A stretch of 64,000 bases of DNA, taken from assembly GCF_014640315.1 (NCBI RefSeq), contig NZ_BMGS01000010.1, positions 124,001 through 188,000 of the forward strand, read 5' to 3'. Below the pieces are notes generated by a model. That model saw nothing but the letters and a program-made list of their open reading frames with translations. It was not told the origin of the DNA and did no database searches. The position numbers and the translations under genes are program-made. Below are positions 1 to 10,000 of the stretch, piece after piece (position 1 is the first letter of the stretch; each line of letters starts with the position of its first letter). This DNA is from Hymenobacter glacieicola (lineage in GTDB: Bacteria; Bacteroidota; Bacteroidia; Cytophagales; Hymenobacteraceae).

Positions 1-845
1 AAACGCTCCGAGAGATGACGCTCGGCGCGCTTGAGCTCCGCCGGCGGAACTACCGGGGCCGCTGGTTGAGTAGGTTTCTTTTCCGCGTCGGTGGGGGCGC
101 CGGCGCCGGTTCGCACCAGTTGCTCCACGCGGCGCACGGAAAGGTCCTCGTCCACAATGCGGCGGAATAGGCTGAGCTGCTGCTCAGTATCCTCCACGTT
201 AACCAGCGCCCGGGCGTGGCCCATGCTGATAACGTTGTCGCGCAGGCCAATCTGGATGTCGGGGGGCAGCTTCAGCAGACGCAGGTAGTTGGTAACGGTC
301 GAGCGGTTTTTGCCCACCCGGTCGCCCAGCTCTTCCTGCTTCAGGTTGCACTCGCTTACCAAGCGTTGGTAGCTTAGGGCTATTTCAATAGCATTGAGGT
401 TCTCGCGCTGGATGTTCTCAATCAGGGCCATTTCCAGCATCTGCTGGTCATCGGCCTTGCGGATGTAAGCCGGAATGGCATCGAGGCCGGCCAGCTTGGA
501 GGCCTGCAGGCGCCGTTCCCCCGAAATAAGCTGGTAGGCGTTGGTACCGGTCTGGCGCACCGTAACGGGCTGGATAATGCCTTGCAGCTTGATGCTCTCG
601 GCTAGTTCCTGCAGGGCCGCCTGGTCGAAGTGGGTGCGGGGCTGGTAAGGGTTGGCCTCAATCTGGTTCACGGCAATCAGGCCCACCGAGTTCACCGGGT
701 GCGGAACCAGACCCAGCCGCTCACTTTTCTTCTCGTAGCTGCCCTCAATCAGGGCGTTCAGTCCCCGGCCCAAACCGCCAACTTTGCGCTTAACGGCGGC
801 GGAAGCCGCGGCCGGCGTATTCTTCTCTTCGTTTTTCTCTGACAT
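1..845 (-). CDS. parB: Chromosome-partitioning protein ParB (3' end outside window)
   Basis: ParB/Spo0J-family DNA-binding CTPase that loads at parS sites and works with ParA in origin segregation. The visible 281 codons begin with MSEKNEEKNT. They contain the KVGGLGRGLNALI leader typical of the family, a ParB N-terminal domain with NPYQPR and the GERRLQA motif (about residues 55-145), then a helix-turn-helix region around EELGDRVGKNRSTVTNYLRLL. The C-terminal dimerisation domain lies beyond position 1, so the gene is partial. It is preceded on the same strand by parA with a 276-base gap that holds a hairpin and parS-like half-sites. Identification is firm. Confidence 0.95.
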   Translation of the reverse strand, partial: MSEKNEEKNTPAAASAAVKRKVGGLGRGLNALIEGSYEKKSERLGLVPHPVNSVGLIAVNQIEANPYQPRTHFDQAALQELAESIKLQGIIQPVTVRQTGTNAYQLISGERRLQASKLAGLDAIPAYIRKADDQQMLEMALIENIQRENLNAIEIALSYQRLVSECNLKQEELGDRVGKNRSTVTNYLRLLKLPPDIQIGLRDNVISMGHARALVNVEDTEQQLSLFRRIVDEDLSVRRVEQLVRTGAGAPTDAEKKPTQPAAPVVPPAELKRAERHLSER

Positions 846-927
846 ACCTGCAAGCAGCCCTCGCCCAATAGCACGGAGCGAAAGCGGGATCCAAAAATAC
901 ACAAACGCCCGGGATGGCGGGGAAATT

Positions 928-957
928 TGTTCCACGACTTGAAAAATTCGTGAAACA
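928..957. promoter_or_regulatory. parS-like inverted half-sites upstream of parB
   Basis: TGTTCCACG (928-936) and CGTGAAACA (949-957) face each other across 12 bases. Together they resemble the two halves of the canonical parS palindrome TGTTTCACGTGAAACA; the left half has one mismatch and the right half is exact. An intact parS has no spacer, so this may be a degenerate site, a regulatory half-site pair, or chance. Confidence 0.25.
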
Positions 958-1032
958 CTACGTATCAGATTGCTACCTCCCGCGTCAGCGGGGTAGCCTG
1001 GTGGGAGAGAACGAAGCTCCAGAAGCTAAAAC

Positions 1033-1084
1033 CCCCGCGGGGCAGCGCCCGCCGTCGTTAAACGAATGGTGCTGCCCCGCGGGG
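1033..1084 (-). terminator. Hairpin between parA and parB
   Basis: A perfect 14-bp inverted repeat (CCCCGCGGGGCAGC at 1033-1046 against 1071-1084, 24-base loop) lies 37 bases past the parA stop. On the minus strand it is followed by GGTTTTAGC, so it can act as a weak intrinsic terminator or attenuator between parA and parB. Confidence 0.5.
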
Positions 1085-1121
1085 ATTCTTTCGAGCGGTA
1101 CGAATAAGGCCGCCGGTAGCG

Positions 1122-1937
1122 CTACGCCGCAGTATCCTCGGCGGCTTGCTCCTGCTCGGGGTCAGCCGAAACCACGTTCTTTTCCACGATTTCGCGGGCC
1201 AGATTAAGGTAGCTGATGCTGCCCTTGCTCTCGGCATCGTGCAGAATAACGGGAATACCGAAGCTCGGCGACTCCGACAATTTCACGTTGCGCGGAATGA
1301 TGGTGTCGAACACGAGCTGCTGGAAGTGCAGCTTTACTTCTTCTACTACCTGGTTGGAAAGGCGCAACCGCACATCGTACATCGTGAGCAGAATGCCCTC
1401 AATTTCCAGTTCCTCGTTCAGGCGACTCTGAATGATTTTGATGGTATTCAGCAGCTTGCCCAGGCCTTCCAGGGCGAAATATTCGCACTGCACCGGCACA
1501 ATTACGGAGTGCGCGGCCGTGAGGGCGTTTACCGTAATCAGGCCCAGGGAAGGCGAGCAGTCGATGATAATAAAGTCGTACTGATCGGCCAGGGGGCGCA
1601 GGGCCTCCTTCATTTTCTCTTCCCGGTTGGGTAGGTTGATCATCTCCACCTCGGCCCCTACCAGGTCGATATGGGAGGGAATCAGGTCGAGGTGGGGCAG
1701 CAGGGTGGTCTGCAGGATGATGTCCTGCACGTTAATCCCGTCTACCATGCACTCGTAAATGCTGTTCTGAATGTCCTTCGGGTCGAAGCCGACGCCGGAA
1801 GTGGCATTGGCCTGGGGGTCGGCATCCACGAGCAGGGTCCGATATTCCAGCGCCGCCAGCGAGGCCGCGAGGTTGATCGAGGAGGTGGTTTTACCGACCC
1901 CGCCCTTTTGGTTGGCTACCGCAATGATTTTGCCCAT
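1122..1937 (-). CDS. parA: Chromosome-partitioning ATPase ParA (Soj type)
   Basis: ParA/MinD-superfamily ATPase of 271 residues that moves ParB-bound origins by binding the nucleoid in its ATP form. The N-terminus reads [18 protein letters not shown], with the deviant Walker A box KGGVGKTT. It continues with DADPQANAT (Walker A' region) and [11 protein letters not shown] (Walker B). Length fits the small chromosomal Soj type without an N-terminal regulatory HTH, and the acidic, alanine-rich tail ([13 protein letters not shown]) is ordinary. It sits directly upstream of parB on the same strand, the usual arrangement. Confidence 0.96.
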   Translation of the reverse strand: MGKIIAVANQKGGVGKTTSSINLAASLAALEYRTLLVDADPQANATSGVGFDPKDIQNSIYECMVDGINVQDIILQTTLLPHLDLIPSHIDLVGAEVEMINLPNREEKMKEALRPLADQYDFIIIDCSPSLGLITVNALTAAHSVIVPVQCEYFALEGLGKLLNTIKIIQSRLNEELEIEGILLTMYDVRLRLSNQVVEEVKLHFQQLVFDTIIPRNVKLSESPSFGIPVILHDAESKGSISYLNLAREIVEKNVVSADPEQEQAAEDTAA

Positions 1938-2039
1938 GTGGTTGAAAGCTGGTGGCTATCAGCGGTGAGCTGTTAGCTTGTCTCGGGTAATGCAAGAAAT
2001 GAAAAAGCGGCTAGCTAACAGACGTAAGCGGTGCGCTTC

Positions 2040-2720
2040 TTACAGGGTAATCGTTTCTCCAATGTGCAGCAGCACCAGTTCTTTGCCGGCCTGCTGAGCC
2101 TGGGTTTTGGCTTCTTCGTGGTTGATGACCAGGGGCGGGAACGTATCGTAGTGCATGCCGATAATCTTGGGAGCCCCGGTCCAGTCGGCCGCAATCAGGG
2201 CATCTTCCACGCCCATGGTGTAGTGGCCGCCGATGGGTAGAATGGCAAAGTCGAGCGTGTGCCGCTCCCCAATGATTTTCATGTCGTAGGTCAGGGCCGT
2301 GTCGCCGGCGAAGTAGAAGGTTTTTCCTTCCGTTTCGATAACAAAACCGGCCGCTAGCCCGCCGTACGAGCCGTCGGGCAGGGAGCTGGAGTGCGCGGCG
2401 GCTACCATCTTCACCAAGCCGAAAGGCAGCTTTACGGTGCCGCCCAGGTTCATGGAGTAGGTGGCTTTCAGGCCTTTCTGCTCAAACCAGCCCAGCACTT
2501 CCACCATTCCAAGCAGGTCGGCGCCGGTGCGCTGTCCAATTTCCTCCGCGTCGCCGACATGGTCGCCGTGGCCGTGACTGAGCAGGATGAAATCTGCCTC
2601 AATTTTATCCACGTCCACGTTCTTGGCCAGCGGGTTGTGGCGGATGAACGGGTCAAAAAGCACTTTGCTGCCACCGGCTTCGAGCAGGAAGCAAGCGTGG
2701 CCGTAGTAGGTCAGGTTCAT
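2040..2720 (-). CDS. Metal-dependent hydrolase, UPF0173/UlaG-like metallo-beta-lactamase fold
   Basis: A 226-residue protein of the small metallo-beta-lactamase-fold hydrolases (UPF0173). It begins MNLTYYGHACFLLE, where the early histidine is typical of the family. Visible metal-ligand motifs are SHGHGDHVGDAEEI (HxHxDH, residues about 49-56), AAAHSSS near 109, FAGDTAL near 139 and GMHYDTFP near 188. No signal peptide, so cytoplasmic. The substrate is not known for this family. Upstream on the minus strand is the divergent peptide-binding lipoprotein gene; downstream is parA after about 100 bases containing the inverted pair CTGTTAGCT/AGCTAACAG (1970-2021). Family assignment is firm, reaction unknown. 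Confidence 0.88.
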   Translation of the reverse strand: MNLTYYGHACFLLEAGGSKVLFDPFIRHNPLAKNVDVDKIEADFILLSHGHGDHVGDAEEIGQRTGADLLGMVEVLGWFEQKGLKATYSMNLGGTVKLPFGLVKMVAAAHSSSLPDGSYGGLAAGFVIETEGKTFYFAGDTALTYDMKIIGERHTLDFAILPIGGHYTMGVEDALIAADWTGAPKIIGMHYDTFPPLVINHEEAKTQAQQAGKELVLLHIGETITL

Positions 2721-2772
2721 AAAGAAAGGCTAGGTAGGCGCCGCAGGTGGGCCGCAAACCCCGGATGTGGGA

Positions 2773-2780
2773 TACCTTTG
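2773..2780 (+). promoter_or_regulatory. Bacteroidota -7 element (TACCTTTG)
   Basis: TACCTTTG matches the TAnnTTTG -7 consensus of the Bacteroidota primary sigma factor and lies 26 bases before the ATG at 2807. No clear -33 TTG is seen at the usual distance. It favours the ATG at 2807 over the upstream in-frame start at 2747. Confidence 0.45.
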
Positions 2781-2806
2781 CAAATATACACTGTTTCGCC
2801 GTTCCC

Positions 2807-4480
2807 ATGCTCCCGTTTTCGCGCTGCGCCGCTGGTTCCGCTTTGCTCCTGACCGCCCTGCTGGCCGCCTGCTCGGGCCCTACCACTACCACCGATGCGC
2901 GCCGGGTGTTTCGCTACAACCAACCCGAGGGCCTTACTTCCCTCGACCCCGCCTTTGCCCGCAACCAGGCCAACACCTGGGCCGTGACCCAGCTCTACAA
3001 CGGCCTGGTAGAGCTGAATGACAGCCTCAAGCCCGGCCCTTCCCTGGCCCGCCGCTACGACATCAGCCCCGACGGCCGACGCTACACCTTCACCCTGCGG
3101 CCCAACGCGTTTTTCCACGATTCCGAAGTGTTTGCGGGCGGCAAGGGGCGGCGCGTAACGGCTCAGGACTTTGTGTATAGCTTCAAACGGCTGCTGGACG
3201 GGGGCACGGCCAGCCCCGGCGGCTGGATTTTCCGGGGTAAGGTGCTGGAAAACAGCCAGGGCGAGCCGTCGGATACCTGCTTTGTGGCCGTGAATGATTC
3301 CACGCTGCGCATTCATCTGCAGGAGCCATTCATTCCGTTTCTGGGCATCCTGACCATGCCCTACGCCTACGTCGTGCCGCGGGAGGCCGTGCAGAAATAC
3401 GGCAAGGACTTCCGGGAGCATCCGGTGGGGACGGGGCCGTTTCGGTTCAAGGAGTGGGACGAGGGCAATGCCATTATCTACCACCGCAACTCCACCTACT
3501 GGAAAAAGGACGCGCGAGGCCGGCAATTGCCCTACCTCGATGCTGTGCAGATCAGCTTTATCCAGGACCGCAAATCGGAGTTCCTGACCTTTATGCAAGG
3601 CAAGCTCGACTTCGTGAGCGGCATCCGGAGCGGCTCCCGCGACTTGATTCTGTACCCCGATGGTACCGTGCGGGAAGACTTCCGGGGCAAGTTTCGCTTC
3701 CAGAAAGTGCCCTACCTCAACACCGAGTACCTGGGCATGCAGCAGGACCCCGCTAACCTGCGCGGCGACAACGCCGCAACTGGCCGCGCCCTGCAGGACA
3801 AGCGCGTACGCCAGGCCCTGAACTACGCCCTCAACAAGCCCGAGTTTCTGGCTTACTTCCTGAACAACGTGGGCAAGCCCGGCAACTCGGGCTTCGTGCC
3901 GGCTTCCCTGCCTTCCTTTAGCGCCTCCCTGGTTCCCGGCTACACCTACCAGCCCGACAAGGCCCGGCAGTTGCTGAAGGCGGCGGGCTACGGCCCCGGC
4001 AAACCGCTGCGCCTACGCCTGAGTACCGTGGCCGAAACCAAGGAATACTGCGAGTACTACCAGAAAAAGTGGGCCGAAGTAGGCGTGCAGGTAGACATTG
4101 ACGTAAACCAGGCGGCCGCTCACGGGGAGCTGATCGACAACGGCCGCGCCGCTTTCTTCACCCGCAGCTGGCTCGGCGACTACCCCGACGCGGAAAACTA
4201 CTTGGCCCTGTTCTACAGCAAGAACTTCGCCCCGGCCGGCCCCAACAAAACCCACTTCAAAAGCCCTGCCTACGATAAACTGTATCAGCAGGCCAAACTG
4301 GAGCAGAACACCGAAAAGCGCTACGCCCTCTACCAGCAAATGGACCGGCTGGTGGTGGAAGAAAGCCCCGTTATTGCCGTGTACTACGATGAGGTAGTGC
4401 GTCTGACCCAAAACAACGTGCAGGGCCTCACGCCCAACCCCATGAACCAGCTGGTGCTGGAGCGAGTACAAAAGCAGTAA
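2807..4480 (+). CDS. ABC transporter substrate-binding lipoprotein, oligopeptide type (SBP_bac_5)
   Basis: Extracytoplasmic solute-binding protein of the DppA/OppA family (557 residues), which would present peptides or similar ligands to an ABC permease. The chosen start gives a lipoprotein signal peptide, hydrophobic LLLTALLAACSG with the lipobox cysteine near residue 22. The mature part shows SLDPAFARNQ near the N-terminus, RYTFTLRPNAFFHD, a VGTGPF segment typical of the family, KRVRQALNYALNKPEF and a C-terminal Tyr-rich block (ALYQQMDRLVVEESPVI). No permease or ATPase genes lie beside it, so it works with partners encoded elsewhere. It is divergent from the metallo-hydrolase gene. Confidence 0.9.
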   Translation: MLPFSRCAAGSALLLTALLAACSGPTTTTDARRVFRYNQPEGLTSLDPAFARNQANTWAVTQLYNGLVELNDSLKPGPSLARRYDISPDGRRYTFTLRPNAFFHDSEVFAGGKGRRVTAQDFVYSFKRLLDGGTASPGGWIFRGKVLENSQGEPSDTCFVAVNDSTLRIHLQEPFIPFLGILTMPYAYVVPREAVQKYGKDFREHPVGTGPFRFKEWDEGNAIIYHRNSTYWKKDARGRQLPYLDAVQISFIQDRKSEFLTFMQGKLDFVSGIRSGSRDLILYPDGTVREDFRGKFRFQKVPYLNTEYLGMQQDPANLRGDNAATGRALQDKRVRQALNYALNKPEFLAYFLNNVGKPGNSGFVPASLPSFSASLVPGYTYQPDKARQLLKAAGYGPGKPLRLRLSTVAETKEYCEYYQKKWAEVGVQVDIDVNQAAAHGELIDNGRAAFFTRSWLGDYPDAENYLALFYSKNFAPAGPNKTHFKSPAYDKLYQQAKLEQNTEKRYALYQQMDRLVVEESPVIAVYYDEVVRLTQNNVQGLTPNPMNQLVLERVQKQ

Positions 4481-4507
4481 GCCTGGCAGTAGTGGAGCAC
4501 CTTCGCT

Positions 4508-4583
4508 GTCATTCCGAGCCCAGTGAGGAATCTGGGTTAGTCTCTGGAGACTAACCCAGATTCCTCACTGGGCTCGGAATGAC
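4508..4583. repeat. Perfect 37-bp palindrome, family A (GTCATTCCGAG ends)
   Basis: Left arm 4508-4544 and right arm 4547-4583 are exact reverse complements with a 2-base loop. The element starts GTCATTCCGAGCCCAG and ends with its complement. A degraded relative with the same GTCATTCCGAG start lies at 51942-52013. It is placed between the convergent peptide-binding and yidC genes. Confidence 0.85.
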
Positions 4584-4616
4584 AGGAGGGAGGAACTGCT
4601 AACGTCAACTCAAAAG

Positions 4617-4800
4617 CCGTCATGCAGGGCGGAGCGAAGCATCTCGTGTGCTGCTGTTGCCAAAGTATTGTCATGTGAGGCGGAGCCGAAGCATCTCGCT
4701 CGGTTGATGTATAAGTTACTACCACAGCGTCAGCCGAGCGAGATGCTTCGCTCCGCTCTGCATGACGGCCTTGTGTAATCCATGAGCCCTGACTGTTCAC
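4617..4800. repeat. Palindromic repeat family B, copy 2, plus half-copy and edge tag
   Basis: An imperfect inverted repeat spans 4670-4766, with arms built from GAAGCATCTCGCTCGG and its complement and ends GTCATG/CATGAC. A lone arm precedes it at about 4617-4648. At 4788-4800 the sequence CCTGACTGTTCAC is the complement of a 13-base tag, GTGAACAGTCAGG, which also borders family B sequence at 26291 and 28681. Together with the family A palindrome this accounts for most of the 496-base gap before yidC; no gene is seen there. Confidence 0.8.
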
Positions 4801-4910
4801 TCGGCCTAGTTGACCTAAGCTAGTTCGCCTGAACTAGACAGGTTGCTACAAGACAAAACAACAAGCGCTACAGAGAGGTAGGGCGCTACCTCACTCAGCA
4901 TCTAAACCAC

Positions 4911-4962
4911 GTAAAACCCCAACGCCCTGCTGCCGGAAAGCAACAGGGCGTTGGGGTTTTAC
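4911..4962. terminator. Long perfect terminator after yidC
   Basis: Arms 4911-4929 (GTAAAACCCCAACGCCCTG) and 4944-4962 are exact complements over 19 bp with a 14-base loop. The GGGGTTTTAC end gives a T-run on either strand. It lies 15 bases beyond the yidC stop and would end both yidC transcripts and read-through from the left. Confidence 0.8.
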
Positions 4963-4976
4963 GCTACGGCTCTGAA

Positions 4977-6857
4977 TTACGAGCGGCGCGTTTTGCGGGG
5001 GCGCTTGGGCGAAATATCCGAGGCGCCGGTGCCGGGCTCCACGTCCGAATCGTCGGTGTCATTGGCGGCGGTAGTGTTGCGGCCGGCCTGGCGAGTCTGG
5101 GCTTCTTTCTCCTGGGCGGCTTTCATGGCATCGGCGAGGCGGGCACCCAGGCCGGAGGGCTTCTTGTCCTTGTTTTTGATCTTGTTGGCTTCCAGCTTGG
5201 CGCGCACCTTGGTGTCATCGACGAAGCGGCGGGTAAGGGCCTGCTGGCCCAGGGTTACCAGGTTCGAAACGAGGTAGTACCAGGTCAGACCGGCAGCGAA
5301 GTCGTTGAGTACGAAGAAGAACACCAGCGGCATGAGGTAGCTGTAGAACTTCATCGGGCCCTGCATGGCTGCCGGGTTGGCCTGGTTGCTCTGGTAGGTC
5401 ATGGCCAGGGTCGAAATCGTCATCAGCAAAGTAAACAGGCTGATGTGGTTACCCAGGAAAGGCACGTTGAAGGGCAGCTTAATCAGGTCGTCGTAGGTGC
5501 TCAGGTCCTTGGCCCACAGGAAATGCTCCTGCCGCAGCTCAATGGCGTTGGGGAAGAACTGGAACATGGCAAACAGAATCGGAATCGTCAGTAGCGTAGG
5601 AATACAGCCGCCGAGCGGGTTCACGCCCATACTCTGGTTCAGCTTCATCGTTTCCTGCTGCTGCTTCATCTGGTCATCGGGGTACTTCTCCTTGATGGCG
5701 TCCAGCTCGGGCTTCAGCACCTTCATCTTGGCCTGCGACTCGTAGGTTTTGTAGGTCAGGGGCCAGGTCACCAGCTTAATCAGCACCACCAGCAGGGCGA
5801 TGATGATGCCGTAGTTGCTGATGAATTTCTCCAGCACGTGGAACACGGGCAGAATCACGAACTGGTTAACCCAGCGGAACAAGCCCCAGCCCAGGTACAC
5901 GTTCCGGTCGAAGCCCGGCGTAACTTCCTTCAGAATGTTGTAGGCGTTCGGTCCGAAGTAGAAGCGGAAGTTGGCCTTGCCCTGCTGCACGTCGGCGGCC
6001 GGAATGGTCAGGGTAGAGCTCAGGGTTTTGAGGTAGGTCGTGTCCTCCAGATTTACCGTGGAGTTAAACTGCCCGTTGCTGAACTGGTTATCGGCAATGA
6101 TGCCGGCCACGAAGAAGTCGTGCTTGTGAGCGGCCCACTTCACGGGCTCCGTTATCTTTATTTCCTCCGGATTCTCGCTGGTCTCGGACAGGCTACCCGG
6201 GTCGTCGCTGGCCAGGTAGTGGTTGATGGTGGTGTGGTTGCGGTTCTGCTTGGCCACCTGCTCGGTCTGGCGCACCCGGTCGAGGAAGGTAAACGTCACC
6301 GGCTCCTGGGCCAGGGTGGCCGTCAGGTTGTTGAAGCGCAGCTTGTAGCCGACCTCAAAACTGTTAGCGGGCAACGTATATAGCTGCTCAATCTGGCCGC
6401 CGGCCACCTCGGCCACGAAGCGCAGCTCGTTGCTACCCCGGGGCTCAGCACGGAAGTACAGGTCGGAGAGCTTGATCTGGCGGCCGTCGGTAGTGCGGAA
6501 GCGCGTATCCAGCTGGGCGCTCTGGGCATCAAGCAAATCCAGGGGCTGGCCCCGGAAGGTCTTGTACTTGTTCAGACGCACGGCCTGGATCCGGCCTCCC
6601 TTTGACGAGAACGTAATGGTCAGGTTCTCGTTCTGCAGCTGCGTGGTTTGGGCCGTGCCCTGGGCGGCGGCGGCAAACGAGCCAAGCTGCTGCGCCAGTG
6701 CGGCCGAATCGGGGGCCGCTGGGGTAGTGCCCGGAGCAGCCGCGGCGGTTTTGGCGGGCTGCAGGGCAGGCTCAGGCTTCGGCTTGGGCGCGAACTGCAA
6801 GTAAATCAGAAGCAAGGCAGCCATCAGGAAGATGCCTATTGCTGAATTTCGGTCCAT
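4977..6857 (-). CDS. yidC: Membrane protein insertase YidC
   Basis: YidC/Oxa1-family insertase (626 residues) that inserts inner-membrane proteins alone or with SecYEG. The N-terminus MDRNSAIGIFLMAALLLIYLQF is the first membrane segment. A Pro/Ala linker and a periplasmic beta domain follow (about residues 75-340). The conserved C-terminal core then begins near LGWGLFRWVNQFVILPVFHVLEKFISN. It contains the cytoplasmic loop KMKVLKPELDAIKEKYPDDQ, the Gly/Pro-rich NPLGGCIPTLLTIPILFAMF and two later membrane helices. The tail after about residue 560 is basic and disordered (KNKDKKPSG ... SPKRPRKTRRS). Length fits the Gram-negative long form. pyrG is upstream on the same strand, as is common in Bacteroidota. 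Confidence 0.96.
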   Translation of the reverse strand: MDRNSAIGIFLMAALLLIYLQFAPKPKPEPALQPAKTAAAAPGTTPAAPDSAALAQQLGSFAAAAQGTAQTTQLQNENLTITFSSKGGRIQAVRLNKYKTFRGQPLDLLDAQSAQLDTRFRTTDGRQIKLSDLYFRAEPRGSNELRFVAEVAGGQIEQLYTLPANSFEVGYKLRFNNLTATLAQEPVTFTFLDRVRQTEQVAKQNRNHTTINHYLASDDPGSLSETSENPEEIKITEPVKWAAHKHDFFVAGIIADNQFSNGQFNSTVNLEDTTYLKTLSSTLTIPAADVQQGKANFRFYFGPNAYNILKEVTPGFDRNVYLGWGLFRWVNQFVILPVFHVLEKFISNYGIIIALLVVLIKLVTWPLTYKTYESQAKMKVLKPELDAIKEKYPDDQMKQQQETMKLNQSMGVNPLGGCIPTLLTIPILFAMFQFFPNAIELRQEHFLWAKDLSTYDDLIKLPFNVPFLGNHISLFTLLMTISTLAMTYQSNQANPAAMQGPMKFYSYLMPLVFFFVLNDFAAGLTWYYLVSNLVTLGQQALTRRFVDDTKVRAKLEANKIKNKDKKPSGLGARLADAMKAAQEKEAQTRQAGRNTTAANDTDDSDVEPGTGASDISPKRPRKTRRS

Positions 6858-7048
6858 TCAAGTAATGGTGAAGGCAAATAAAAGAGAGACGGGGCAGCGC
6901 CAGCAAAAACCGACGCTGCCGCCGCAAAGGTCGGATTTGTCAGGCGAATATTTTTCGCGGCGGCACTTTTGTCAGGTGGAAAGGTGAGATTGTGAGGTGG
7001 GGCAGAAGGAATATGAGTTAAGCGACAGCCAGAAAACGCCAAAAGAAG

Positions 7049-7147
7049 GTCATGCAGAGGCGCAGCCGAAGCATCTCGCTCGGCTGACATTGTAGGTACT
7101 ACCTCACATCAGCCGAGCGAGATGCTTCGGCTGCGCCTCTGCATGAC
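7049..7147. repeat. Palindromic repeat family B, copy 1 (perfect 39-bp arms)
   Basis: Arms 7049-7087 and 7109-7147 are exact reverse complements with a 21-base loop containing GGTACTACC. The element starts GTCATGCAGAGGCGCAGCCG. It occupies most of the 338-base gap between the yidC start and the pyrG stop; nothing else recognisable is seen there. It resembles the copies at 4670 and 26324. Confidence 0.88.
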
Positions 7148-7195
7148 AAACAAGCGGTGAGTTGGTGAGATACTGTTCTCACCAACTCACCGCTG

Positions 7196-8914
<1,719 letters not shown>

Positions 8915-8996
8915 CTACTAACGGCTATCATATTAAATGCAACAATGTTTCATATATTCGTGCCGAATTTATGCCCTTTCCTTTATTTCGGCTCCT

Positions 8997-9905
8997 ATGA
9001 AAACGGACCTTGTTGCGGACGTACTGATTGTGGGGGGTAGCACGGCGGGATTGAGCGCAGCCCTGGCCCTGGGCCGTGCCTTGCGCAACGTAGTGGTACT
9101 GGATGCCGGCCGGCCCTGCAACCGCCAAACGCCGCACTCGCACAACTTTTTCACCCGCGACGGCGAAACGCCAGCCCAACTACTCGCTTTAGGTCGCGCC
9201 CAAGTGCAAGCCTACCCAACCGTGCAAGTGCTGGCTCGTACCGTGACCCAAGCTGCTCACGCAAACGGCCTGTTTCAGCTTTCAACTGCGGAAGGGGAGG
9301 TGTTTCAGGGGAAGCGGGTGCTGCTGGCTACCGGTGTTCAGGACGAGCTGCCGCCCATACCTGGCCTGGCCGAAAGCTGGGGAATATCGGTGCTGCACTG
9401 CCCCTACTGCCACGGCTACGAGGTGCGCGGGCAGGCGCTGGGGGTGCTCGGCAACGGGGACGCGGGCTTTGAGTTTGCCCGCCTCATTCGGCACTGGACG
9501 CCCAACTTGCAGCTGTTCACAGACGGCCCGTCCACGCTGTCAACGGCTCAGACCGGCCAGCTGCTGGCTCACGGCATTCAACTTATAGAAGCGCCCCTGG
9601 TTGCAATTGAGCATGACAGGGGCCAACTGCACCACCTTCAATTGGCCGATGGGCAGCGCCGACGGCTTGCGGCCCTGTACGCCCGCGTTCCGTTCGTGTT
9701 ACCCGGCACACTGGCCCAGCAGCTAGGCTGCGAGCTGACCGCCCAAGGACTGATTCAGGTAAACGAATTTGGGCAAACCTCCGTGCCGGGCGTGATGGCG
9801 GCCGGCGACAACAGCTCACCCATGCGTCAGCTGGCACAGGCCGCTGCCAATGGCTCCAAGGCCGGCGCATTTCTCAACAATGAGCTGATTGCAGCAGAAT
9901 TTTAG
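8997..9905 (+). CDS. Thioredoxin-reductase-like FAD/NAD(P) oxidoreductase
   Basis: A 302-residue pyridine-nucleotide-disulfide oxidoreductase of the thioredoxin reductase class. The start MKTDLVADVLIVGGSTAGLSAALALGRA gives the FAD-binding glycine motif. ATGVQDELP follows, then the redox-active CPYCHGYEV near residue 135 and a second nucleotide-binding motif GVLGNGDAGFE. The end carries the FAD-contacting VPGVMAAGDN. The CPYCHGYE type is found in a subgroup that often does not act on thioredoxin, so the substrate is open. The ATG at 8997 fits the domain start better than the longer frame from 8937. It ends 95 bases before a convergent oxidoreductase. Confidence 0.87.
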   Translation: MKTDLVADVLIVGGSTAGLSAALALGRALRNVVVLDAGRPCNRQTPHSHNFFTRDGETPAQLLALGRAQVQAYPTVQVLARTVTQAAHANGLFQLSTAEGEVFQGKRVLLATGVQDELPPIPGLAESWGISVLHCPYCHGYEVRGQALGVLGNGDAGFEFARLIRHWTPNLQLFTDGPSTLSTAQTGQLLAHGIQLIEAPLVAIEHDRGQLHHLQLADGQRRRLAALYARVPFVLPGTLAQQLGCELTAQGLIQVNEFGQTSVPGVMAAGDNSSPMRQLAQAAANGSKAGAFLNNELIAAEF

Positions 9906-9921
9906 GTAGCTGGTAAGCAAG

Positions 9922-9977
9922 AAGCGGCGGTACGGCCCTACCAGAATCATTGGTCTGGTAAGGTCGTACCGCCGCTT
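9922..9977. terminator. Terminator hairpin between convergent genes
   Basis: Arms 9922-9945 and 9954-9977 pair over 24 positions with two mismatches and an 8-base loop. The two mismatches become G-U pairs in minus-strand RNA. The hairpin sits between the stops of two convergent genes and can serve both. Confidence 0.65.
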
Positions 9978-10000
9978 GATATAAAACTCAAACAAGCAGC

